Assembly: GCA_026261815.1 (NCBI GenBank)
Contig: JAMPIT010000059.1
Span: 21,252,001-21,316,000, forward strand
Reading direction: 5' to 3'
From: Monarcha castaneiventris obscurior
Lineage: Eukaryota > Chordata > Aves > Passeriformes > Monarchidae
DNA length: 64,000 bases
Shown: piece by piece, positions 24,809 through 36,300 of the stretch
Numbering within the stretch: the stretch's first letter is position 1
Layout: each line of letters begins with the position of its first letter
Position numbers and translations under genes: made by a program
Notes under the pieces: model-generated
Database searches by the model: none
Seen by the model: only the letters and a program-made list of their open reading frames with translations
What the model was told of the DNA's origin: nothing

Positions 24809-24882
24809 ATTTAAACAGCTTCATATTCTCATTCTGACAGCATCAAAGGTTAAACAACAAGCCAACTATGTCCCAAACCTTG
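24809..24882 (+). repeat. Putative source copy of a 2-kb-distant duplicated 75-mer
   Basis: This segment, starting ATTTAAACAGCTTCATATTC and containing GTTAAACAACAAGCCAACTA, recurs at 26791-26866 with three mismatches and a one-base length difference over about 74 bases. It is not flanked by direct repeats here, whereas the second copy is. That suggests this is the donor or an older member. Confidence 0.7.
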
Positions 24883-25818
24883 CAAAGAAAGATTGATTTT
24901 TCTGAAACCTAGTACATTATTCTTTGCAGAATAGACTTATTTTCTCCCTACATTTTATAGCATGTAAGTGCTTTTACCCATCAGTATAAGTAGCTTCCCT
25001 TCCCTCCATTTCCCATGGAGAAGTACTGCAATGTAAATGAATTAAATAAAAGTTCAGTTTAAGTATAAAGCAAAGGTGAAAAAGCAGGTAAGATACAGTC
25101 AAGTAGAGCAGAATAGCTATAGTAACCAAGTGGTCTATATATTAAGCATTTAAAGAATACTTTTTGACAAATTATAGTCAGATATTTCCCCTGGATGAGG
25201 AGCTTAGAATTTTTATTTTCATAATGCTCAGTAAGGAACTTGCATTCCAAATAAATCTAAAATTTAACACAGCAGGCAATCTGATTTCATTTATGTGATT
25301 TCCTTTGAAACCTCTGTAGCAAGTTCTGAGCAGATGCAGTGTTCTACAACTCAAGGAAAGGAAAACTACCCATCAAGACTGATGCCCCCCCAGACCACTA
25401 AATTCCTTGGTCTCATTGTACAACTTACATAAAAATATCAGATTTTTGTTTGTTAAGAATTTTACAACAGCAGATACCTACCTGATAAGCACAAACCTCT
25501 CCATTGATTACCAGGAGTTGGGGGTAAATATTTTAGGATTTATTCTAATGCAAGGAAAAAAAAAAGGAATAAAGCAATCTTGCTTTTCTCTTTGCCCATT
25601 CCCTTCATCTGGCAATCAGCGCACACTAGAAACTGGGCTGGAAGTTCTATAGGGAGTTTGTCCACCTCCTTTGGTGAGGTTTGTTATAGCACAACTGAAA
25701 GAGGTTTGATCTAGGTCAAAGCTTTGAGAATTTATCTGAACCTAATTTAAATGTCCTAGGAATACAACATGGATGGCAAATTTCATCAAAATCAAGTCCC
25801 ATCATCCTTTCTTCTAGC
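24883..25818. other. AT-rich stretch with no supported gene
   Basis: No repeat family, RNA gene or exon candidate was recognised. Confidence 0.4.
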
Positions 25819-25982
25819 TAAAAACACCAAAAAATCCCAAGAACTCCCCCCAAACAAAAAATAAACAAGCAAGACCCAAAAACAAACAAACAAAAACACC
25901 AACAAAGAAAAACACAAGCAAAGAAGAAACAAAACCAAACCAAACAACCAAGCAAACAAAAATGAAAAAAGCCTTAAACAAA
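25819..25982 (-). repeat. A/C-rich (G/T on minus strand) low-complexity tract
   Basis: About 160 bases of AAAC, CAAA and ACCAA words, with few G or T on the plus strand. It is the reverse-orientation equivalent of the tracts at 18.3 and 27.9 kb. The hydrophobic minus-strand frame here is an artefact of the composition. Confidence 0.75.
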
Positions 25983-26044
25983 CACTTGGAAATCAACAGA
26001 TAGAACCTCACTAAAAACAGTATCCAAATGTATATGTAACTTGT

Positions 26045-26479
26045 TGTAGTGGTTTAAGAATGGTATTCCCCAGTTTAGTGTTCCCAGCGAAACACTCCAA
26101 ACCATGCACTGTTCACACACTCACTTCTCCCTCCCCCCTTCCTTTTTCCCTGTGGTGGGCAGGAGAGCAAAGTTGGAGGCACAAAAGGCAAAGATCAGAG
26201 GTTGAGATGAGAACAAACTACTGGAAACAGCAATGAGATAGGAAAACAAACAGTAGCAGCAACATTAATTAATAGAGGGGAACGATTCACTCAATTGTAC
26301 TCACCACAGGGAAACCCCTGACCACACCGGAAGGTGCTGCCATGCTCTGTGACCAGGAGGGGACTCCTTCCCCCATTCCTGAAAAATGACATGAAGTGTT
26401 ATAGAAAAATCTCTGAGTCCTAGCCATAGCCATCCTAAATACTGCAAAAATTAACTCTGTGTTTACTGGAGCCAGGACA
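26045..26479 (-). mobile_element. Solo LTR, ERVL-type, minus strand, with 5-bp TSD
   Basis: On the minus strand the element starts TGTCCTGGCTCC with GAGTTAATTTTTGC nearby and ends TTAAACCACTACA. These ends closely resemble the avian ERVL LTR ends I remember (TGTCCTGGTTTC... and ...TTAAACCACGACA). The plus-strand ends are TGTAGTGG and CCAGGACA. Exact CTTGT repeats flank it at 26040-26044 and 26480-26484, the 5-bp TSD expected for ERVL. It is 435 bases long, shorter than the family as I recall it, so it may be a subfamily or carry deletions. The minus-strand frame at 26287-26523 overlaps it and is not a gene. Confidence 0.85.
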
Positions 26480-26773
26480 CTTGTATTATACTTCTTAGTC
26501 CTATATGGACAAAAACAATCCATGGTGTTCTATTATTTTAAAATTAATAGATTTTCAGATTTTCAGTTCTTGTGTTGTTTTGTAGTAAATTGGTTCAAAG
26601 TTTCTCAAAGTATGACAGGCACTGAAGACAATGCCACTGTCTTATTTTCTGCTGTGTTAGCATAGCCATGGGAAGTACTGTTAATATAGAAAGTCTTCAA
26701 TGGATATATTAGTTTAGACAGTCTCCTGAATACAGAATTTTTATTTCAACAACAAATGAACCAGTAAGTGTGG

Positions 26774-26883
26774 ATTTGGAGCACTTTTCAATTTAAACAG
26801 CTGCATATTCTCTTTCTGACAGCATCAAAGGTTAAACAACAAGCCAACTATGTCCAAAACCTTTGAATTTGGAGCACTTTTCA
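26774..26883 (+). mobile_element. 76-bp templated insertion flanked by 17-bp direct repeats
   Basis: ATTTGGAGCACTTTTCA occurs at 26774-26790 and again at 26867-26883. Between them, 26791-26866 is a near-identical copy of 24809-24882. This is the layout of an insertion with target-site duplication. The insert has no poly(A), no terminal inverted repeats and no LINE or LTR signature. Possible mechanisms are reverse-transcribed or template-switch patching of a double-strand break. Confidence 0.7.
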
Positions 26884-27890
26884 GAGAAATTGGTACATTT
26901 TTCATGTTCTCCTATATTAAAACAACATTGATTACAAGACACATCAATCTTGCTGAGTCATAAAAATCCATATTTTATTAATTACTACAATTTGTGGTTT
27001 AATAGATACAAATGCTTATTCTTCTCAATATGGAGATGCACCAAGTAGCATGCTAGTTTAGGTTTTATTTTTACTGCAGAGGTATTTAGAAACCTCAGTA
27101 AAAGTTGGTTTTCACATTATAATTAATTCTGACCTTCTAAGCAAATTGTAGCACCATACTTTGGAGATTGGAGCCAATCAGAGTTTAAGCTAATTTTCGA
27201 GCCTTTAAGAATGGAACAATTCCAGATAGAATAGCAAAGTGTTTTCATAGTCAAAAGGGACTAGAATAGAAAAGAACAATTATAACAAAGTTGTTAGTCT
27301 TGAAGTAATATAACTTTATAAGAGCATATTAAGTCAGTTGAGCAGTTTCAAAGTCTCATTCGACTTTGTTAGACTGCTGGCAAGTAAAGAGCTCTTTGGG
27401 TATCACTATGGATCCACTTAAAGCTTTAAATTAATCTTGCTTTGTAATTAACATTTGCTTTCTGAAATGGTAATTATCTTCTATGAATAATAATTATTAT
27501 ATCTGAGGCTCAATTTCTCATATTAAGGCAAATTTTCAAAACAAGCATGTTCTACCCAAAACAGAAGAAGAGTATAATATTATATCCATTCATAATGAAG
27601 AGGAAATACACCTGTCTTTTACCTTGATGCCACTGCTAAAATAGCTCATTATTTCATTTAAAATTTATACCTCAGAGCGTAGTAGCACAACCACTCATGG
27701 TCATTTTCCATTTAGCTGGATCGGATAGATTTTTTTCCTTAATTTATGATTACTTATGAGAGTGAAAACTTTTCTGCGAAAAAGCTGTTTGAAAAACCTT
27801 CAGTTAAACTCAGGTTTATTATCATAAAAGTTCATTACTAGATGAATTGTGAAATAGAAACAATACAAAAGTGAAATTCACAATTTTATC
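26884..27890. other. AT-rich stretch with no supported gene
   Basis: No repeat family or exon candidate was recognised. Confidence 0.4.
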
Positions 27891-28008
27891 TGTTTGGGGA
27901 TTTTTGGGGATTATTTGTTTTGTTTTTTTGGTCTGGGGTTTTTTTTGTTTTGTTTTGGTTTGTTTTGTTTTGTTTTTTGAGGTGGGGCTTGGTTAGATAG
28001 TTGGGGTT
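27891..28008 (+). repeat. G/T-rich low-complexity tract
   Basis: Irregular GGGGATTTTT, TTTTGTTTTG and GGTTTG words with almost no A or C on the plus strand, ending in GAGGTGGGGCTTGG. It resembles the tract at 18.3 kb. Confidence 0.7.
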
Positions 28009-31000
28009 ACTCTGAGGAACATTATAGAAAAGAAAAATGTACTTGTTTGTCTTTTTTTACTGTATTGTTTCTTTGTCATTCTTTCCTGCCTTCCTTTCCC
28101 AAAATCAGGGCAGTCCATTCTTCCAAGATATGCTTATTTTTCATTATAAACAGCAAGTTAAAGCATATTCCAGGAACAGCTACATTATCCATTATGGATA
28201 ATTCACACAGTATGCAGTTAGAACTCTGATGTTACTCCCCCAAATGACTCTGAGACACTGACCATATAAACCTGAGCATGAACTTTGGAAATGACAAGAT
28301 TAAAAGTCATCTTTCTCAGACAGTTTACCAGTATGCAGTCACTGCAAATGTCAGAAAATACCAGTTTATACAAACAAAAAAAAAAAAGGCCCTCTCCCAC
28401 CCAGCACTCAAAGCCTTCATTAATATTAGAATTAATAGCAAAAAAATAACCCCAAAACCAAATATCCCACAACACATACAGATTAGATATTTCTCATCAA
28501 CTAAGTAAGTCACATATTGACAATTTTAACTCAAGAATAAGATTCCAAGCTACATTTACATACAATTAATTTATTAAGTATTCTGCAATATTTATCTGGG
28601 AAATTAGTAAGATATTCAGCTGTAACTATGTGTTAAAAGACCACAGAAATAACTCATTGCCTCAGAGTCATAATTTTGCATTTTTTTCTAAGAAGTTTTT
28701 AAAGAATCCTTGGTTACTTCTCAAAGATTACTAGAAGATAACTTGTGGCTGGGCTTGCTGTGGGATACATCAATAACTTTCTTTCCTTGTTTCATGGCTT
28801 GATTAAGTAAATAAAATAACTACATTAAAAAGAAAATTGATCTTAAAAAATATTTATGAGATCTGTTAGTTTTCTGTACAATTCATATGCCCAGGTGTTC
28901 TTTTACCTAAGCTACTAAAATTTTTGGCTACATATCTATCTTGATAGATAAGGGGGAAAAAAGTATAAACATTTTCCTTTCAAATATCAAACAGTTTAAA
29001 TATTTGTAACATGTGTTTTATTAACACATTTTATTAACAACGGATTACTAGGCTATCAAGAAATATTTCAATGCTGTCGCTTGCAACTAGGTTCCTTTAA
29101 TTCCCCAGATATATATGACACACTGTAAACTTCTTTTTTAATGCTTGGCACTCTAGCAAAAGTCCCACATATGTTCAGAAACCGTAACATGCTGTTTTCA
29201 CAAAGTATTATATTGATCACAAATAACTCTTCCTGCCCCTCCCTCCTCCCCTCCCATTTATTCCAATTTTCCAAGGATTCCTTTTCTACAAGACTTATTG
29301 CCCCATAAAGACAATAAAGCACTGGCTTGAGCTGACCATGTCACACTGTTTTTTGTTATGAGATGAGCTTCTTCAATCTCCCAGTTTCTGCTCACAGCCA
29401 TCACTGCACTCGTAACTGCTCAGATGGCCACACCACAGACAAGAAGGTTTCATGACTGATGAAATATTGCCAGCAGCAGCTCTACTCTCTCTGATACTTC
29501 AGTTTCTTCAGTGGCTGCATCACATTTTTATTTTGGGTTCACCTATAACACTCAGCTCTGTCTTCTTTAAGGTGTAAATTCCAAACAGCAGAAATTCCAC
29601 AATTAGTTTCTGTGTTCATGTCTGTGTCTTTTGTACCACTAAACACCACTGAATTTTTGTTACAGTCCTGGAGTTCACCTGAGACACATTATCCACTGAC
29701 AAACCTCATAACTTGCAAAGTAAATAACAAAGTGAAGACCAGGAGGGATCGTTTAAAATCTGCCAGCAACTTTACACCAGAAAACTTCCTTAAAAAAAGC
29801 TTTGGTGACCTTTTCCATTATTTCTTTTCCATTTTTATGGCATCTCATGAAGTATTACTCACATCAGTTTTTAGAATACTTGCTCTATTTCCTACTCCCC
29901 CTACCATTTATGTTGGCATGACCTACACTCAATAAACCTACACTAAAGTTGGATCTTATTTTCCATCTACCTTTGAAACTTTCCTAAATTTAAGGTCTTT
30001 GTATCGTCTGTAACAATAATAGCATCCCAGCATTACAATAAAGCCTATCAGTATTGAGTTTCATTGCAAATCTAAAAATTAAATGAATCACCAGATAATT
30101 CTAGACATTCCGGAAAACCACAGTGTGGATCCTGTTTCTACAGCTTTAGAAAAGCATCTGACATTTCACATGCTTAATAAAAATTCTGAGATTATTTTAC
30201 CTGGAAATGTTGCTGTTTCATAAATAGAGGCTCATAAATAGACAGTCTCTTGAGATCTCCTCCACTGCTCTTTTGAAAACGTTCTGAATTCCAGTATCAC
30301 TTTCTCAAAATTTAATAAGCGAAAAACTTTTTTAGTACTATAAGGTATTAAGAAAAAACTGTCATGTGTGAAGTGTATCACTCATTTATTATTGACAACC
30401 AAAATGAACAAAAACTACTCATAAAGCAGATGGTTATTTACGCAGCTAAATAGTTTTGCAGAGTTAGCTACTGCTTACTTGCAAAGAGTTCTGTTTTTTT
30501 TATTATTTTTGCTTTATGGCAACCATTTTCTTGTTGCTTTCATATAGGCCTCAAGTAACACCATGACATCTGGCTTGCTGCAGTGATTATGAGATAATGA
30601 AACTAAAAATTGGTGTGGTCTGGTTTTGTTCCCTGCTGACAACCGACTCCTGCAGTTGTGCATGAAATGGATACAGCTGATGAAGCTATTTCTAAACCAC
30701 TCTTTTTGCACAAGGCAAAAATATTCCCCACTATTCAGCTGTGGAATTTCTCAGAGTTTGGAAAGGTTGAACAAATTCTCTGTTGCACATACTGTAGTTT
30801 AGCAAAAGAAATAAGGAATGAAAATACAGAGATAGGCAAGTAAAGAGCATGTCAGTTATTAAATACTTCTGTACATGTGAAAAAAAAAAAAGGAGAGAGG
30901 GAAGAACTCAGGGTTTAGGGCTTTAGGGCTTTATTTGAAAAGTTAGAGTATATGTCATTCAGAAAGAAAGTCACTTTCAGGTAAGCTTCTGATGTAATTC

Positions 31001-33102
31001 TGAAAACATTCATCAGATATATCCTTTTTACAGTCACTTCTTTTTGGTTGTTGCTCAGTCCAGAAATGAAAGTGCCAGGCAAGGTAGAGAAGTAATACTT
31101 TTAAGGTATCAGCTGCTGCTCACAAGTTGTTTACTGGCAGATATTTCTTTAGCATTCCTTCTTCACAATATTTCTAATTCCTGTTAATGAGCTCCAGATG
31201 GCTCTCTACCAGTATCATTGAGGTACCAGGACAGTGCATGCTGCCTCAGTACAAAGTTAATTCCAATTAATTGTTAGAGGATTTTCATCCATGAAGTTGC
31301 AACACCTCTTTAATTCAAATTATTCTCCTGAATCATTCTTGGATAGCTTTTTTCTTTTTTTTTTTAATAGCTGTCCATAAAAGAGCAATCACCAATAGGA
31401 TAGTGTTTTGTCATTTCCTGGAAGATCCTTTGTAAAAGATGGAAGGAAAAAGCATTTAATTGCAAACTTCCTTTTCCACAAACCAATCAACCCTTCCACA
31501 ACCAATCAACAAAGCATGTTTAAGACCCTGTCTTACACTCCAGAAACGTGTCCGGAAAAATCAGCAAACTAGATTAAAGTAAATTCAATTTTGTTCTTGT
31601 GAGAAACTGAGGTGTATCTCCCCAAGAAAAATAGTGTTCAGCCCTTTGTTCTGTTGCGGAGGAAGCTTGTAATATCTTTTTTTAAGTATTTTATTGAGGA
31701 ACTGACAGTAAGGAAATAGCTTCAAGATCACTTATCTTCTGACTATAAAAATGTTTAAGACAGCCTAGAGAAAGACTCTTAGCATTCCAAATTCATCAAC
31801 CTTAGCAAAAGAGAGTTAGACCCTTTAACAGCCTGTTAATCCGCAATTTTCAGACCACTTATAGGCCTGTGCTGTCATAAACCATTGTGAAATCTACTGA
31901 AGAACCTACTTCACATCTGGTTAATTCTAAAACTCACAAAGACTTAATGATCTACCCTATTCAAAAAAAAACCAAGGAGACAGAAGTTACCTTTTCACCT
32001 TTTGGACCTTAAAAGAACATCTCTGAATTTCTGTGAGTCCTGTTAAGCACTATCTGTTAGGAAGTGTTTTGCAGGTCAGAATTCACATACTTAGAAATTC
32101 AAGTATGTTGTTCTTCCCCATTCATGTAGCTATGGTAATTAAAGCACGACTAAAGAAGAGGAATGTAATTTTCCCCACTCCTCACCCCCTACCTCAAGTA
32201 CTGAACATGAAGTCAAGGACTAGTTGTTATTGAAAACATGCTGTGCTAGCTATAATAAATCCCTTAATGTTCTATTTTTCCACTGACTTTACCAAAATTT
32301 CCTTTCCAGACGATAATTTTTTAAAAAGTCAGTATTTGTTCATTTGTTTGTAGGAGTCCATCCATAATGGCTATTCTAGACCTGAGGGAGTGTCTGTTGT
32401 TAAGTTTCCATAAGATCTAAATGCAGCATAAAAAGATGTAAGTGATGTTTCCTGACACACCAATATATGTTGTCTTTTCAATTACATGCAGCTTGAGAGC
32501 CTTGCGGCTCAGCCATCAGGCACCCAGAAAACCATAGTTCATATAAAGTTCATGCTTTCTAACTCCTCAAAAACCTCAAAACTACCAAAGTAAAATAAAA
32601 CCTACTCAGATATGGCCATACTTTACTAAATAACCACATGATATTTTCAACATGCTCCTGTGTTCTTGTTTCCATTTATTACCCCTTGTTTGCCATGGCT
32701 TTTTGCATTTTGAAGTGCAAGTTCTCCAGGGGAGAAAAAATGTTCCTTAGCTTGCCAGCTCCAGTTCCCAGCTTCCCTGGTAAGCATCCAAAGAGAATTA
32801 AAAGTAAAATTAAAAAATTAAAATCACTATTTTAATGAACTGCAATTAAGCCTCTATGATTTTTTCAAATTAGGCATGTGGAAGATTTTAAGCTCTTTTT
32901 ACAAAAGGAAAGATGTTAGTTTATGAATGTGACTTAGTGAAGGACGATATTCCAGTGAAAGCAGATAGTCTACAGTTTTCTTTCTGTGTCAGGAAAGCAT
33001 TTTCATCATGTGTAATCTTCACCACAAGCTGCATGTGTAAAATATCAGGTTACCCTTCTACTCCAAGAATTTTACCTCCTGCAACACATTAGCTAACTGA
33101 GA
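28009..33102. other. AT-rich stretch with no supported gene
   Basis: It holds short poly(A) runs at about 28376-28387 and 30881-30892, and a slightly GC-richer patch near 29345-29500 that I could not assign. The 107-codon frame at 29612-29935 has no recognisable domain, and its composition is chance-like. No CR1 or LTR signature was seen. Confidence 0.4.
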
Positions 33103-33108
33103 TGGATG

Positions 33109-33674
33109 TGTGGGGGTGTGTCAACAACCCTGGGCCCTGCCTCCTCCTGTCCATCAGACTCTCCGTGTCAAGTGGTACGAATCTGAGTCTGAGGGCAGTT
33201 CCATAGGCGGGCTCGAGGAATGAAACTCTGCCCTTTCTTCTAGAGAGTTCTGTTTTACTCGGTTGGTCACTGGTTGTTGGCCGTTTGCCCTCCCCCGTTT
33301 ATTTGTTATTGGCCGGGTGTACCCCGATTCCTTTCTCCCCTGTTCTCCCTATTGGATGTTTCCCAGGTACCCCTCCCCTTTTTGCCTCCCTTAAAAATGC
33401 TCGCCGAACCCCGCTCCGGGCTCTTCCGGACTGCTACCCTTGAAGAATAAACCCTTCGAACTGCTCCCGGAGAGTCCACTCTTTCTTTCCTCGCTCCCGG
33501 GGCTGGGACCCTACCACCGCCTCTGCAAGCGCGCTCAGCGCGCCCGGAGACAGCGCCGCCTGGCCATCGGCATTCCCGGCAGGAACCAAACGCCCTTTGG
33601 TTTACCTGTCTGCGGGAAGGTCACTGGAGCCTCCGCCACGAGTGGACATTTGTCCAGGAGGCCACCCAGCGATA
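33109..33674 (+). mobile_element. CpG-rich solo LTR of an endogenous retrovirus
   Basis: A sharply GC- and CpG-rich block in AT-rich DNA starts TGTGGGGGTGTGTCAAC and ends near CCACCCAGCGATA. ATGGATG occurs on both sides (33102-33108, 33674-33680), consistent with a TSD of about 6 bases and a terminal CA mutated to TA. Inside are two ATTGG (inverted CCAAT) boxes near 33313 and 33352, a TATA-like TTAAAAATG at 33391 and AATAAA at 33446, followed by a long U5. That order fixes the plus orientation. A 6-bp TSD would favour ERVK, but the general look also recalls gammaretroviral LTRs, so the class is open. Frames at 33440-33866 overlap U5 and are not genes. Confidence 0.75.
33391..33451 (+). promoter_or_regulatory. 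LTR core promoter and polyadenylation signal
   Basis: A TATA-like TTAAAAATG at 33391 is followed 55 bases later by AATAAA at 33446-33451. The short R region and the upstream ATTGG boxes give the usual U3-R-U5 order of a retroviral LTR. Whether it is still active cannot be told from sequence. Confidence 0.55.
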
Positions 33675-33680
33675 TGGATG

Positions 33681-36090
33681 CACGTTTTTTTTCTTGGAAA
33701 AAATGCTATAATCATTGACATAAGCAAGCTAATTCATAGTAGAAGCGAGTACTACATCCCAACCACATATTATTTAAGAAGTTTAATATTTGGAAAGAAA
33801 CTGAAATTAGAGCAAGACAAACAGCAAAATAGGATTTTCTGCTTCAAAATTTTGACTTACAAATAAATCTAAATATTTACCATGTGGCATATTCTGGTTC
33901 CCAGGAAGATTACTTGGCAAAGGCCGTAGTAGCCAAAAGCAGTCTGCAAGGAAGAAAGATGGTCAAATTGCCAGGAAACCCTCCTGGACTGTGGCTTCTG
34001 GGGTCTTCTGGGTCAGCTGTGCCAAACAGGGAAAAACAGGTTTGTCAGCTTGTTCCCATTCCACAATCCCCTCAAACAATATAAACCTCAACAAAGGACA
34101 GACAATTCCCATGAAGGATCTTTTTCACATATAAAACATTTTATGTTTTCTGTGAATTGGTAGATTTGCATATGTGAAATTCTCTACACTCCTGCACAGT
34201 GAGTGAATGATGAAGTTAATATCACTCTTTCTGTTAAATAGATTACTTCTACTTTCAAAAATCAGTCAAACCCATACACAGCTCACGAGTTCAAATTTTA
34301 AGCCAATGATACATAGTGCTTCATGGTAGCTTTAAGTTTTCACAGGTATTAACAACCCAATTTGAAATGAAAGTCAACACATAAATGTAATCTAAATCAG
34401 AGAGCAGTAACATTTCTTTCTGAAACCTGGTCTAAAGAAAACAGTGATGAATAGAAATCAATTGGTAATTTCTGCCAGATTTCACACACTCACCAAGAAA
34501 GAACTATTTTGTTAAACATATCAGCAGGACTGCATTTATCTCAATAAATTTAATTAATTTACTTAATCAACCATGACATCTCAGTGATGTCCCTGTATGA
34601 AATTCCTCTTTTACCAATAATTCCAGACTTCCATTTTCTACTCCAGATAGCATTTAGTCACATCATTACAGCATGCCCATCTAAAGCAATCATTTACTAA
34701 TTTAAAAAAAGGTACGGATATTTTGAAGTGAGTAATGCTCCTCTGCTCAAAAGAGGAATTATAAATTCTGACAATAAACTGATTTGCCTCATCTTCATGT
34801 ATTGTATTTTTCATCTCTGGTCAATATTTTCCACACCTCTAGACAGACAAAATTTCTGCTGTATACAATATAGACTTTTTAAGTTAGTTACCACTTCACA
34901 GCAAAGCCTTGTTCCAAACCTCAGGCGAGAAATGCATAATAGTTCATGATTTTTTGCTAACAAAAATTCTTGCAGCTAACACAAGATAAATCTGCCAGGG
35001 AAAGGGATTTTGCAAGTGGTGACACACATCACAAATCTATGTGTTTAGTATTCCATCTTTCAACAGGCTTGGAACAGAACTACATATAAATCAGATGTCC
35101 TGTCAAACTTCAATTAGTGCAGTTGAAATATTAATCGCAAACCGTTTCTGTCTCAAAAGTAAGTTTTCCCAAATCACATCTTCTTTCAGGAAGGGTTTAC
35201 ATTTCTAAGCAATCATATGTAGGGTATGTAAGGGTGAATGAAGGGTGAATGTAACACACTGCTTGATTAACCACACTGGATGCTTTTCTGTCTAGTCAGG
35301 TTTAGAGAGTTTAGGGGTCACTGTCTGGGCTGCTCAGATATGTCATATCTCAGTGTCTGATTCCTACTGACCCAGCTTATCTTTTAAAATTAAAAACAAG
35401 TGTTTATTACTAAATGTCTTGATTTTTTTCAAACAATGTGAACATTCTAATTTCATATTACTATGTAGCTTATTTCCAGAGATTCATTAAATAATAAATA
35501 TAATGAGTTTTATTTAGGTTTTATTTTCAAAAAAACATATGGATGCATCTCAACTGGTATTTCAGACAGTGCCAAGCTGTGTATGTGGGGGAAGAACACA
35601 TGTTAAAACCAAAGCAGATTCTTTGCTGGAAAAATGTTTACAATTTCCTTCTTGAGAGCACCTAAAAGCAGGAGGCTGAAGTCATCAACACACAACTTCA
35701 AAGCTATGTATCACCATTGCTGTAACACACCTCACTTATGTTACTTAAGGGTTGGAAAGAAAACAAACAAACTGGGTCTATCTAGCTCTTACAAGCTTTT
35801 GCCATCACATGCCTTTTCATGCTGTAATGAAATCTCCTTTTTTTTGGTTGCAACCAACAAGTAACCTCCTATGCAAATGAAGAGTTGGAAGCATATTAAT
35901 GTCAGAGACGGAAAGAAATTAAACAGGTATTGCAGGAAGAAACAGTGTTCAAACATGATAAAATAATTGTTTCTTTGCATGAAGATTAATGAACAATAAT
36001 GTACATCAGAGCCAGGCCATACACAGAGTAAAGAAAATTCATTTCTGGATTATGAAAAAAATGCATCATTTTCCCAAAAGTTCACGTAGC
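33681..36090. other. AT-rich stretch with no supported gene
   Basis: A moderately GC-richer patch at about 33890-34080 follows the LTR and contains a 66-codon frame with no recognisable product. The rest is AT-rich with nothing assigned. Confidence 0.4.
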
Positions 36091-36094
36091 TAGT

Positions 36095-36300
36095 TAATAA
36101 TTGCCTGGAGAGCCAATCTCATGCTATAATTACCTCTCGCTAAATTCTTTCCAACATAATTGCCTTGACAGTCATTTTGATAATTTCTTATTTCAAAATT
36201 GAAATGGAACATTTCAATTTGTTGGCTGACCGACAGTCATTATCAAAAATTACGTCGTTTAAAATGTTGCGTGAACCAGAAGCTGTGAATTAGCAAAAGG
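36095..36300. promoter_or_regulatory. Possible conserved non-coding element with homeodomain-type sites and nested dyads
   Basis: Several TAATTR-type motifs occur within about 90 bases (GTTAATAATTGCC, CTATAATTACC, CATAATTGCC, GATAATTTC). Two direct GACAGTCATT repeats lie at 36167-36176 and 36232-36241. Between and beside them are inverted arms TTTTGATA (36175-36182) with TATCAAAA (36241-36248), and a perfect 11-bp hairpin (36196-36206 with 36210-36220, loop GAA). CpG-containing words (ACGTCG, TTGCGTG, ACCGAC) survive nearby, which is unusual here. The enhancer reading is inference from motif clustering. Confidence 0.3.

Noticed and set aside
25814..26011. Minus-strand hydrophobic 65-codon frame resembling a membrane protein
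   Set aside because: It is produced by an A/C-rich low-complexity tract on the plus strand.
30910..30935. Telomere-like GGGTTTAGGGCTTTAGGG words
   Set aside because: Only two to three imperfect units, not the vertebrate TTAGGG repeat, so a chance match is most likely.
33440..33866. Two Arg/Pro-rich plus-strand frames
   Set aside because: They start in the R/U5 part of the solo LTR and run past its end; they reflect its GC-rich composition.
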